7,755 nt of DNA from Candidatus Gerdarchaeota archaeon (GTDB lineage: Archaea; Asgardarchaeota; Heimdallarchaeia; JABLTI01): positions 1 to 7,755 of the forward strand of contig JAEOUJ010000053.1 in NCBI GenBank assembly GCA_016839405.1, in the 5' to 3' direction. A program made the translations under genes and the position numbers. The notes beneath the pieces are model-generated. The model was given only the letters and a program-made list of their open reading frames with translations, did not search any database and was not told the DNA's origin. This document shows, piece after piece, positions 1-6,114 of this stretch. Every line of letters starts with the position of its first letter. Position 1 is the first letter of the stretch.

Positions 1-35
1 TCCCCATTTTCTATTGATAAGACATCCTAAAAAAA

Positions 36-73
36 TTATTTAACAATATTGCAATAACGAACATTTTATAAAT
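36..73 (+). promoter_or_regulatory. Candidate archaeal promoter region for the glycosyltransferase gene
   Basis: Two AT-rich boxes could act as TATA elements. The first, at 36-43, follows an A-run that could be a BRE and would place transcription start near 65-70, giving a leader of about 40 nt. The second, at 64-73, would start transcription near 95, inside the ribosome binding site, and so fits less well. AT-rich genomes produce such boxes by chance. Confidence 0.3.
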
Positions 74-94
74 CTAGAGGGATAATTGATAAAA

Positions 95-98
95 GGAG
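95..98 (+). promoter_or_regulatory. Shine-Dalgarno GGAG that decides the glycosyltransferase start
   Basis: GGAG sits 8 nt before the ATG at 107. It lies inside the extension that would be translated from the upstream TTG at 86, which argues for the ATG at 107 as the true start. Confidence 0.6.
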
Positions 99-106
99 AT
101 AGTCAG

Positions 107-1270
107 ATGAAGATTCTATATGGCATAAATGCAAATGGTCAAGGGCACATTAATCGCTCGAGAGTCTTCATCAACCAATTAATAAAAGATGGTCATGAAG
201 TTCAAATTTTACTGGCAGGTCATAGAAAACCGCCAGAATATGCTTTTGAATTAGTACCTAAAACAATGTATAGACCAGGACCATTTGACATTTATGAAAA
301 TCACAAAATCGTGCTTGGAAAAACCCTACAGCATAATCTTTTGAAAATTGGCGATTACTTAGATGTTAGAAAAGAATTAATCGAATTAGATTTAAAGGAA
401 AATTATGATATCTTTTTCTCAGATTTTGATCAATACTCTTGTTATGTGGGAAAAAAGGTTGGCAAACCTGTAATTTGCATTAATAGACAAAATGCAATAC
501 TCCATCCCTCACTAAATCGAGATCATCTAAATGGATATGAGATTTTAGGCACACTAATGATATTAAATGCTATGCAACCATATTATAACCACTGTTATTC
601 CATTGATTTTACTCAGACTATAGAAACCGTTAATGATAATACTCTATTCCCCTTGATATGGAAACCTGAATTTGATAATTATGACATAACTATTGATAAT
701 CATATCACGGCTTATTTGGCTTGGTATAATCCAAAAGAGATTGTTAATGTTTTTACAAAATTCCCAGAAGAAACATTCTATGTTTATGGTTTTAATGTAA
801 ATAAAAAAATTAAAAATGTTATTTTCAAGGAAACAAGCCGAGAAGGTTTTCTAGAAGATTTAGTTTCAAGTAAAGGTATTATAGGCAATGCGGGATTTAA
901 TTTAAGTTGGGAAGCTTGTTTACTTAAGAAATTCATTTGGACAATTCCATTTGAAACACAATATGAACAAACAACAAATGCTTATAGATTGGAGAAACTT
1001 GGACAATCCTTTGTTACAAATAAAATAAGTGAGAAAAACTTGTTGGGATTTCTAAATTGGATTGAATCTCAGAATTATCACCCTAAAAATAATCTAACAA
1101 TATTGAAAGCCTCAGATTTATTAAATCATGTTTATAATTTCTTAGAGAGTTATAGTAAAGAATACACACCTAATCGAAGACAATTGCGCCGAGAAGTTAA
1201 AATTAATATGAATCGTTGGCGAATGAAACAAGAAATTCGTAAAGAAATAAAAGTAAAAAATTTGGGATAA
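107..1270 (+). CDS. Glycosyltransferase, MJ1255-like (GT-B fold, MurG/UGT-like)
   Basis: Predicted GT-B glycosyltransferase of 387 residues, likely transferring a sugar from a nucleotide-sugar donor to a lipid or surface glycan; donor and acceptor cannot be read from the sequence. The N-terminus MKILYGINANGQGH has the first beta strand and the GxGH loop (residues 11-14) typical of the MJ1255/Glyco_trans_1_3 group. A donor-site-like segment, GNAGFNLSWEA (about 259-269) followed by PFETQYEQ (about 280-288), matches the family's C-terminal domain. There is no signal peptide or membrane helix, so it is cytosolic or peripheral. The last 30 residues are strongly basic and could bind membrane lipids or nucleic acid. 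I chose the ATG at 107 over the in-frame TTG at 86 because GGAG lies 8 nt upstream and the family begins at this strand. It is the only + strand gene and converges on the radical SAM gene. Confidence 0.8.
   Translation: MKILYGINANGQGHINRSRVFINQLIKDGHEVQILLAGHRKPPEYAFELVPKTMYRPGPFDIYENHKIVLGKTLQHNLLKIGDYLDVRKELIELDLKENYDIFFSDFDQYSCYVGKKVGKPVICINRQNAILHPSLNRDHLNGYEILGTLMILNAMQPYYNHCYSIDFTQTIETVNDNTLFPLIWKPEFDNYDITIDNHITAYLAWYNPKEIVNVFTKFPEETFYVYGFNVNKKIKNVIFKETSREGFLEDLVSSKGIIGNAGFNLSWEACLLKKFIWTIPFETQYEQTTNAYRLEKLGQSFVTNKISEKNLLGFLNWIESQNYHPKNNLTILKASDLLNHVYNFLESYSKEYTPNRRQLRREVKINMNRWRMKQEIRKEIKVKNLG
1240..1262 (-). terminator. Possible U-rich terminator for the radical SAM gene, inside the opposing gene
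   Basis: On the - strand, starting about 10 nt past the radical SAM stop codon, the sequence is almost all T with runs of six and four. Archaeal transcription can end at such T-tracts without a hairpin. The same bases encode the lysine-rich last codons of the glycosyltransferase on the + strand, so the T-richness may simply reflect the lysine codons. Confidence 0.35.
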
Positions 1271-1271
1271 T

Positions 1272-2411
1272 TTATTGTCTTAATAAATGGCTATTTCCTA
1301 TCCAGATATTCGTTAAGCCTTCTTCTTCTGCGGCTTTATAACATCTTCTTGCATGCTCAAGAGAGGTTGTTGGCAAGTCATCAATAACAAATGCTGGATA
1401 AAAAGCTAAAAGTGAATAGGGGATTGTGGGATTAATTTTTACTAAATATTTTGCTATTTTTCTCACTTGGTCTTCATCTATATAACCAGGTATTAGTAGT
1501 GTACTAGCAATTAACAATGGTGTTTCTGGTCTCTGATCAATATATGAACCTATTTCTTTTAGGTTATGTAGTGTAAATTTATTGCTTGTCCCACATAAAG
1601 CTTGATTTAATTTATTATCAAAAGTTTTTACATCAATTTTAATTGAACCGCCAGAGAATAAAGCTAAACTTGATGACTCTATCATTAGTTCTGGTTTTGC
1701 AGAACCGTTTGTTTCCCAACATAAACGAATAATACGTTTCTCTTCAAATGCCTTTTCTAATGCTAAATGCCCTACTTTATTTGAGTGTCTTATTTGAGCT
1801 GCAGGGTCTCCACCAAAGAAACAAATACAACTGGTTTTTGGATTTATTGCATTAATAAGAACTTTAGGAGAGCTTGGTTTTGATATATGTATTCCTTCTC
1901 TATATTGATAATTTTGACATGAAAGACAATCAAAAGTACATGCTTGGTAAAATACTGCTAGATTGTTATAACCAATTTCTGGTCCATTTACATAGGAATA
2001 ATGGGGATAACCATTAGAAGTACAACCCGGACAAAAAGGTTCAGCAACACAATTTGTGGGTAGAGGATCATAATAAAAACTAAAGAGACCTTTTTCCTCA
2101 TCACCAGCCAATCTTATTAAATTTCCATTTTCGTTTTTCACTAAATTACAGAAACCAATTTCATTTATACCCAATTTACAATTATTAACACAATCTCCAC
2201 AAATTATTCCACCTTTAGTTCTTGGTGGAGCTAATGTGAGTGAAAATTTTTTCCGAAAATTTAAACGATTTTTGTTTATAATTGTCATAGCTTCTTTATG
2301 ATCATTAAGAATACAATCCTTACAAACACCAAGTTTTTCTGAAATTTCTGATGATTCTTTTTGACATAATTTACATTTTTTTAAATTTAAATTAGCATTT
2401 TTAAGAGACAT
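1272..2411 (-). CDS. Radical SAM protein with N-terminal zinc ribbon and extra cysteine clusters (COG1180/PflA-like)
   Basis: Radical SAM enzyme of 379 residues; the substrate is unknown. The SAM-binding [4Fe-4S] motif is CTFDCLSC, with cysteines 158, 162 and 165 (CX3CX2C), followed by QNYQYRE. Downstream are GGDPAAQ (200-206), WETNG (232-236) and IKIDVK (257-262), the SAM-binding and barrel strands typical of pyruvate formate-lyase-activase-like proteins. Ahead of the barrel are three further cysteine groups: a four-Cys zinc-ribbon pattern (13, 16, 30, 33), a C-X2-C-X3-C-X9-C group (71, 74, 78, 88) followed by the N-x-x-G-x-L pattern of AmmeMemoRadiSam relatives, and C121/C127/C130 within DPLPTNCVAEPFCPGC. 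I recall similar uncharacterised proteins from archaea and some anaerobic bacteria. No glycyl-radical enzyme partner is adjacent. The start is ATG without a clear Shine-Dalgarno box. Radical SAM assignment is secure; the specific role is open. Confidence 0.85.
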   Translation of the reverse strand: MSLKNANLNLKKCKLCQKESSEISEKLGVCKDCILNDHKEAMTIINKNRLNFRKKFSLTLAPPRTKGGIICGDCVNNCKLGINEIGFCNLVKNENGNLIRLAGDEEKGLFSFYYDPLPTNCVAEPFCPGCTSNGYPHYSYVNGPEIGYNNLAVFYQACTFDCLSCQNYQYREGIHISKPSSPKVLINAINPKTSCICFFGGDPAAQIRHSNKVGHLALEKAFEEKRIIRLCWETNGSAKPELMIESSSLALFSGGSIKIDVKTFDNKLNQALCGTSNKFTLHNLKEIGSYIDQRPETPLLIASTLLIPGYIDEDQVRKIAKYLVKINPTIPYSLLAFYPAFVIDDLPTTSLEHARRCYKAAEEEGLTNIWIGNSHLLRQ

Positions 2412-2419
2412 ATTTTTTT

Positions 2420-2445
2420 AACACTCAATATGATAAAAGAGTGTT
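2420..2445. repeat. Inverted repeat AACACTC / GAGTGTT before the radical SAM gene
   Basis: Perfect 7-bp arms at 2420-2426 and 2439-2445 are separated by 12 bp. The repeat lies 9-34 bp upstream of the radical SAM ATG. It is not a convincing terminator: on the - strand the second arm is followed by A residues, and on the + strand it is followed by only three Ts and mixed A/T. It could be an operator over the predicted transcription start, or a short hairpin in the leader. Confidence 0.4.
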
Positions 2446-2447
2446 TA

Positions 2448-2462
2448 ATTATTTACTTTTCT
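2448..2462 (-). promoter_or_regulatory. Candidate BRE/TATA promoter of the radical SAM gene
   Basis: Read on the - strand, AGAAAAG (2462-2456) is followed by TAAATAAT (2455-2448), resembling a purine-rich BRE plus a TATA box. Transcription would start around 2425, leaving a leader of roughly 14 nt before the ATG at 2411. That spacing is good for archaea and suggests this gene has its own promoter. It rests on pattern and spacing only. Confidence 0.35.
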
Positions 2463-2468
2463 GAAAAA

Positions 2469-2900
2469 CTAAAGATCAGAAGGTGAAACCTCGTCATCAA
2501 ATATAGAAAAATCATCAGAATAGTCCATCAACTCTTGATAATTCAAATAACGATTAAAACACAGATTAAAAACTTGGATTCTTAGATGTTCAGGATGATC
2601 TTTGAGTGTATTAACTAGATTAAAAATTTTTGCTGAAAGTACAGCATCACCTAAAACGTAATGTATCCAAAGAGCTATTGCACATTCAATTTCATCATTA
2701 GTTGATTTACAAAGACTTGGAAAGAGTTCCTCAGTAGATAGATTTGATAGAGCATCCACAAGTTCTCTTAAATTATGGATTCGTATGATTTCTTTATTAT
2801 TAACATCGCGAATAGTAAATGCATCTTCTTCATTTGGTGAACCTAATGATAATTTTGCTAGAACGTGTATATCTGTGATTTCAACCATTTTATTTATCAT
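2469..2900 (-). CDS. Small DUF5752-like protein of unknown function
   Basis: Soluble 143-residue acidic protein. Residues 27-92 follow the pattern I associate with DUF5752-like archaeal proteins: a short beta region (AFTIRDVNNKEIIRI), a helix with LRELVDALSNLS, a region with ND, then WIHYVLGDAVLSAKI (78-92), where the family has an aromatic-rich WI..VLGD..LA.KI helix pair. The C-terminus (126-142) is rich in Asp and Ser. No catalytic motif, metal site, signal peptide or membrane helix is seen. Two starts are possible: ATG at 2900 and ATG at 2888. AAGGA directly abuts the first, which is too close to serve it, so the second start (139 residues) may be the real one unless the message is leaderless. 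It lies between the TauE-like gene and the radical SAM gene, with gaps of 108 and 57 bp, which gives no firm functional link. Confidence 0.6.
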   Translation of the reverse strand: MINKMVEITDIHVLAKLSLGSPNEEDAFTIRDVNNKEIIRIHNLRELVDALSNLSTEELFPSLCKSTNDEIECAIALWIHYVLGDAVLSAKIFNLVNTLKDHPEHLRIQVFNLCFNRYLNYQELMDYSDDFSIFDDEVSPSDL

Positions 2901-2923
2901 TCCTTGACAAACGTTTTCTCTGA

Positions 2924-2933
2924 TAATTATTAA
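2924..2933 (-). promoter_or_regulatory. Candidate TATA box of the DUF5752-like gene
   Basis: TTAATAATTA on the - strand lies about 26 bp before position 2902, so transcription would begin almost at the ATG at 2900 or about 14 nt before the ATG at 2888. It supports an independent, nearly leaderless transcript, but the box is a weak AT-rich match. Confidence 0.3.
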
Positions 2934-2950
2934 GGATTGCTCATCTTAAG

Positions 2951-2992
2951 AAGAAAGAATACCACTAATATTCTTTTCTTTAATGGAAAAAA
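2951..2992 (-). terminator. Probable transcription terminator after the TauE/SafE gene
   Basis: On the - strand, a run of six Ts (2992-2987) lies 16 nt past the stop codon of the permease gene. It is followed by an inverted repeat with arms 2969-2980 and 2951-2961 (eight base pairs, one bulged base, three more pairs) and a 7-nt loop, and the downstream arm is T-rich. A T-tract plus hairpin just past a stop codon fits an archaeal terminator and separates the permease from the next gene, which also has its own TATA candidate. Confidence 0.45.
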
Positions 2993-3008
2993 GTAGTATC
3001 TTAGAAGC

Positions 3009-3959
3009 TTAACCAGTTATCTCTAATTGCCAATTAATAATCGTCCAAATACTTACTAAAATTAATACTGATGCAAATATTATCTTTAATGGATCAGCTT
3101 TTATTTTTTTAGCAACTATTGCTCCAATTTGTGCTCCAATAACAATACCAATTGCTAATCCAGCAACAAAAGGCCACCAAATACCATCAGTTATTATATC
3201 AGGATTTGTGTATGAAGATATTATAGTCGAAATCTTTGTGAAAATCATAATGAAAACAGAAGTTGCAGTTGAGAAATGTATAGGTAATCCTAAGAAAATA
3301 TGTAAAACAGGTACCATAACAATTCCTCCTCCAACGCCAGCCATACTTGCTACAAATCCGCCAATTATAGCAATTGGTGTTAAATATAATCTTGCTCTAT
3401 AATTCCATTCTTTATTTTCTCTATCAGTAATCGTTCTGTTTAAAGTAAGTTTATCTAATAATAATTTAAATCGAGAAGGTTCTTCTTCATTTGATATTGA
3501 TGTAATTTGGTTTTCATTTTCAATTGAAATTGTTTCATTTACCAATCGATCTTTTCTTTTTGTATTTATTATTTTGTATAACATTCTACCTGCAGTTAGA
3601 ATTAATAAAATAGCAAAGAAAATTAAAACAACAGATTCATCGATTTTCGATTGGGTAAATTTACCTAAATATGCACCTGCAATTGTAAATGGTGCACAAA
3701 GTAATCCTACAATATAGTCTATTCTTTTTTGAATTGAAAAAGCAATTGTACCAGATAATGCAGTGAAAATAATCACAGTGCTGGAAATTGTTGTTGCATA
3801 CTTTATTGCATCATCTACAGATGGATCATAGAAAGCAAAAATTCCTAAAAATAAAATTGGAACCATTAATACTCCACCACCAAGACCTGTAATAGCTGCA
3901 AAAATACCAACAGCTAAACCAATTGGAATTAAAATGAAAAATACAGATATTGGTTCCAT
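3009..3959 (-). CDS. TauE/SafE-family membrane permease
   Basis: Integral membrane protein of 316 residues in the TauE/SafE (COG0730) family. Members are thought to move sulfonates, sulfite or other organic anions across the cytoplasmic membrane; the substrate is not predictable here. The two family repeats are clear: GLGGGVLMVPIL (25-36) and GVGGGIVMVPVL (208-219), each starting a half of four or so hydrophobic segments (about 5-42, 57-77, 82-100, 110-131, then 190-224, 230-250, 260-283, 290-310). Between the halves is a hydrophilic charged linker (about 132-188), longer than I would expect for a compact member. The ATG start has AAGGAG 8 nt upstream (3968-3973). The zinc-ribbon membrane protein lies 77 bp upstream, and a probable terminator follows. 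No sulfur metabolism gene is nearby to hint at a substrate. Confidence 0.85.
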   Translation of the reverse strand: MEPISVFFILIPIGLAVGIFAAITGLGGGVLMVPILFLGIFAFYDPSVDDAIKYATTISSTVIIFTALSGTIAFSIQKRIDYIVGLLCAPFTIAGAYLGKFTQSKIDESVVLIFFAILLILTAGRMLYKIINTKRKDRLVNETISIENENQITSISNEEEPSRFKLLLDKLTLNRTITDRENKEWNYRARLYLTPIAIIGGFVASMAGVGGGIVMVPVLHIFLGLPIHFSTATSVFIMIFTKISTIISSYTNPDIITDGIWWPFVAGLAIGIVIGAQIGAIVAKKIKADPLKIIFASVLILVSIWTIINWQLEITG

Positions 3960-3967
3960 TAATTGAG

Positions 3968-3973
3968 CTCCTT
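3968..3973 (-). promoter_or_regulatory. Shine-Dalgarno AAGGAG of the TauE/SafE gene
   Basis: AAGGAG on the - strand lies 8 nt ahead of the ATG at 3959 and confirms that start. AT-rich TATA-like sequence lies further upstream at about 3991-4008, but its spacing to the ATG is not decisive. Confidence 0.6.
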
Positions 3974-4036
3974 AAATTAAATAAGCAACAAATATAATAG
4001 ATAAAACTCTTATGGTAAGTTAAAAATAGATCCAAT

Positions 4037-4534
4037 TTAATCCATTTTTGTTGCTGATTGATAAGGGAGAACTTTTGTTTCAGAGCAGTTTGGACATTTA
4101 TATCTTCTAAACATCTGTTGTTTTACATCAGGATGCTTCTCAAAAAATGTTAATATCCTAGTTTTATCTTCCTCGTTAATTCGATCGGTTTTAACTAATG
4201 AATCAGTAGTTTGTTCAGCTGTATCTTTTGATATGAGAAAATCACCTGTATCTTTCATAAAATCCCGATATTTGATTTCAACACGCATTGGTATTTTACA
4301 TTTATAACATGTTGGTAGCTTTTCTTGTTCATCAGATTCGATGAGCTTTTTGAAAGTTTTTTCATTAAATTCAGAGATTCTACCTGCTTGATCACTTTGA
4401 CGAACATATCTCCAAACAAATAAAATAACTAATGCCGCGGCAATAATCCCAAGAGCTGGTAATAACCAATTTAAAATTTCTTTAACTGTAATATCATTTA
4501 TTGTTAAGATTGGGATTATTTTATACAAAGACAT
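4037..4534 (-). CDS. Membrane-anchored zinc-ribbon protein of unknown function
   Basis: Unrecognised 165-residue protein. Near its N-terminus is a single transmembrane helix (about residues 20-41, ending FVWRYVRQ, whose positive charges suggest a cytosolic C-terminal part). Two cysteine knuckles follow, CYKC (76-79) and CPNC (147-150), which together could bind one zinc ion. They are separated by about 67 mostly charged residues likely to form helices, an unusually long insertion for a zinc ribbon. I chose the ATG at 4534, which has AGGA only 3 nt upstream. An in-frame TTG at 4567 would add 11 hydrophobic residues but has no ribosome binding site. The gene sits between nth and the TauE-like permease, both on the same strand; co-transcription with either is possible but not shown. 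An anchoring, adaptor or membrane quality-control role is conceivable, but nothing in the sequence proves one. Confidence 0.65.
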   Translation of the reverse strand: MSLYKIIPILTINDITVKEILNWLLPALGIIAAALVILFVWRYVRQSDQAGRISEFNEKTFKKLIESDEQEKLPTCYKCKIPMRVEIKYRDFMKDTGDFLISKDTAEQTTDSLVKTDRINEEDKTRILTFFEKHPDVKQQMFRRYKCPNCSETKVLPYQSATKMD

Positions 4535-4619
4535 TCTTCCTGTAAATATAAATAAAACAATTGCCAATTTGATATTGTAGGTTTACTCTTAATTAGCTTT
4601 GCTTTAGTTAGAAATAGAA

Positions 4620-5306
4620 TTACTTTTTTTGTTTATTTTCTTTAAAATAGTCACATAAATCAGTCAAAAAACATTCATCGCATATTGGTTTAGTCGCTTT
4701 ACAGATTTTTCTTCCATGTTCAATTAAGTTTATATGAAAACTATAAATATCTTCTGCTGGAATGATTTTATTTATTTCTTCTTGTGTCTTTTCTCTTGAT
4801 TTAGTTTCAACTATGCCAATTCTATTAGCTAAACGGTGTATATGAGTATCAACCGGCATTATGGGAAAATTAAATGAAAAAATCAAAACACAAGCAGCTG
4901 TTTTAGGGCCAACACCATCAAGAGATATTAAATACTCTTCAGCTTTTTCAAGTTCATAATCTGCTAAAAATTCAAGGTTAATTTTACCCTCTCTTGCCTT
5001 TATTTCTTTAAGGCAATTTTTAATTTTTTTAGATTTAGTATTAGCTAATCCGCCAAATTTTATTTGTTCAATTATTTCTTCATCTTTACCTTCTAAAAGG
5101 TCATCCCATGTCGGATACTTTTCAATGAGATTAGCATAAGCTTGAAGGCTATTTTTATCAGTTGTATTTTGAGACAATATTGTACGAATAAGTTCTCCTA
5201 CTGGTTCTCTCCATCTTTCCCATTTTTTTTCTCCATAATGATCATTTAGTCTTTCTATACTTAACTCTATTTTTTTCAAGCCTATCACCGTATTTCCAAA
5301 ATTCAA
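4620..5306 (-). CDS. nth: Endonuclease III-like DNA glycosylase/AP lyase
   Basis: Base excision repair enzyme of the HhH-GPD superfamily that removes damaged pyrimidines and nicks the abasic site. The 228-residue reading shows the helix-hairpin-helix LDGVGPKTA (129-137) with the expected catalytic lysine K135, the catalytic aspartate D153 in PVDTHIHR, and a [4Fe-4S] cluster loop C202-X6-C209-X2-C212-X5-C218. The helix with TILSQNTTD (42-50) corresponds to the LSAQATD segment of bacterial Nth, so this is a divergent archaeal-type member and its base preference may differ. The start is uncertain: there is no ATG near the N-terminus. Options are TTG at 5306, GTG at 5288 (TGGA upstream) and TTG at 5279 (GGTGAT upstream), all giving intact domains. 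The cofE stop is 7 bp upstream of the longest version, so the two are probably co-transcribed. Confidence 0.88.
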   Translation of the reverse strand: MNFGNTVIGLKKIELSIERLNDHYGEKKWERWREPVGELIRTILSQNTTDKNSLQAYANLIEKYPTWDDLLEGKDEEIIEQIKFGGLANTKSKKIKNCLKEIKAREGKINLEFLADYELEKAEEYLISLDGVGPKTAACVLIFSFNFPIMPVDTHIHRLANRIGIVETKSREKTQEEINKIIPAEDIYSFHINLIEHGRKICKATKPICDECFLTDLCDYFKENKQKK

Positions 5307-5313
5307 AGTTTTA

Positions 5314-6078
5314 TTATGTTTTCTTGGCTAAGAATGTACTGAAATACATACATTCCTCGGGTGGGATAGACATAGTATGAGTTAAATCTTCATTTGTTAG
5401 AATTACAGGAGCATTCCTTATGACAACAAAAGGAACTCGTTCATCTACTTCCCCGGACAATATTTCAGCAGCTGACATTAAATTATCTGCTATTGCTCTT
5501 CTAGTTATTTTCATTTTTCTGCCAAAAAGATCCTTACGACCACGATCATCAATTACTGGAACAATACCAGCAACGCCTAGAGCCATACCACTTGTCCCTC
5601 GTCTTAATGGTTGAACTCGGCTATCACCAATAATTACACCTAAGCGACATTTGTATTTTTCTTGTAGAAATTCTCTAATTTCTTGAGCTATTTTGGTTGG
5701 ATTTGTTGGTAAAATGATTATGGTGCCTTTTGGTGCATTGCTTTGATCAGCTCCAGCGTTTGGCATAAAATGACCATCACGTTGTGTCAATAAAGCACCA
5801 TAACAAGCGCCAAGAATTTGATCAGATTCTCTTATAGCAATTTCCATAAATTCTGGGGGGAGTTTTGTTATTTTTGAATATTTTATTGCTTCTTCAGAGA
5901 CTTCTATATCTTCTTTATTAATTAATAATCCTTGAGTAACACTAACTATTTTTGATGCAATGGTAAGTACATCACCATCTTGTAATTCTACTTTAGCAGA
6001 ATTAAGAGCATTAATAATTACATCAAATAATTTATGATTAGATGTTACTAATGGAGTGCTAAGTGGTATTAATTCCAT
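5314..6078 (-). CDS. cofE: Coenzyme F420-0:L-glutamate ligase family protein
   Basis: Predicted GTP-dependent ligase that adds glutamate to F420-0 through gamma-linked amide bonds, in coenzyme F420 biosynthesis in the cytosol. At 254 residues it has the usual length. Conserved blocks are visible: NAGADQSN (107-114), VIIGDSRVQPLRRG (148-161) and DDRGRKDLFGR (177-187), followed by ITRRAIADNL, with the GRKDL(F/Y)GR core shared with the archaeal enzyme of known structure. The DSRVQPLRRG-type block resembles a subgroup I associate with Chloroflexi, Thaumarchaeota and CofE-like 'folate gamma-glutamate ligases', so the acceptor may not be F420-0. The start is the ATG at 6078, with GAGG 9 nt upstream, rather than the TTG at 6093 that would put the binding site inside the coding region. 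No other F420 gene (cofC, cofD, cofGH) is in the window. It probably shares a transcript with its two close neighbours. Confidence 0.85.
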   Translation of the reverse strand: MELIPLSTPLVTSNHKLFDVIINALNSAKVELQDGDVLTIASKIVSVTQGLLINKEDIEVSEEAIKYSKITKLPPEFMEIAIRESDQILGACYGALLTQRDGHFMPNAGADQSNAPKGTIIILPTNPTKIAQEIREFLQEKYKCRLGVIIGDSRVQPLRRGTSGMALGVAGIVPVIDDRGRKDLFGRKMKITRRAIADNLMSAAEILSGEVDERVPFVVIRNAPVILTNEDLTHTMSIPPEECMYFSTFLAKKT

Positions 6079-6082
6079 TTTA

Positions 6083-6091
6083 ATCAACCTC
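6083..6091 (-). promoter_or_regulatory. Shine-Dalgarno GAGGTTGAT that decides the cofE start
   Basis: GAGG on the - strand is 9 nt before the ATG at 6078, and the following TTGAT extends the match to the archaeal 16S tail. It supports the ATG at 6078 over the TTG at 6093. Confidence 0.6.
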
Positions 6092-6114
6092 AAATTTTTT
6101 AATAATAGATTATT

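Larger units (their letters stand above)
1..106. other. Left-edge non-coding stretch, leader of the glycosyltransferase gene
   Basis: No convincing gene is visible here. The stretch is very AT-rich and contains two TATA-like boxes for the + strand, at about 36-43 (TTATTTAA after an A-run) and 64-73 (TTTTATAAAT), and an 8-bp perfect palindrome CAATATTG at 44-51. Positions 1-30 are open in frame 1 and end in TAA at 28-30, so the tail of an upstream gene is possible, but ten codons are too few to claim one. Confidence 0.4.

Noticed and set aside
1..30. Possible 3' end of an upstream + strand gene (frame 1, stop TAA at 28-30)
   Set aside because: Nine codons carry no recognisable motif, and other frames at the edge are equally open.
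3208..3402. Open frame of 64 codons on the + strand inside the permease gene
   Set aside because: It lies wholly antisense to the well-supported TauE/SafE gene, has no family resemblance, and shows a composition expected from reading its complement.
3826..4035. Open frame of 69 codons on the - strand at the permease start
   Set aside because: It overlaps the 5' part of the permease gene in another frame. Its aromatic- and Cys-rich translation is typical of a frame shadow.
5420..5614. Open frame of 64 codons on the + strand inside cofE
   Set aside because: It is antisense to the conserved catalytic motifs of cofE and has no start context or recognisable domain.
6101..6114. Palindrome AATAAT-AG-ATTATT between the PEP-synthase-like gene and cofE
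   Set aside because: The spacer of 2 bp is too short for a hairpin and the arms are pure A/T, so chance in this AT-rich sequence is the simplest explanation. An operator is not excluded.
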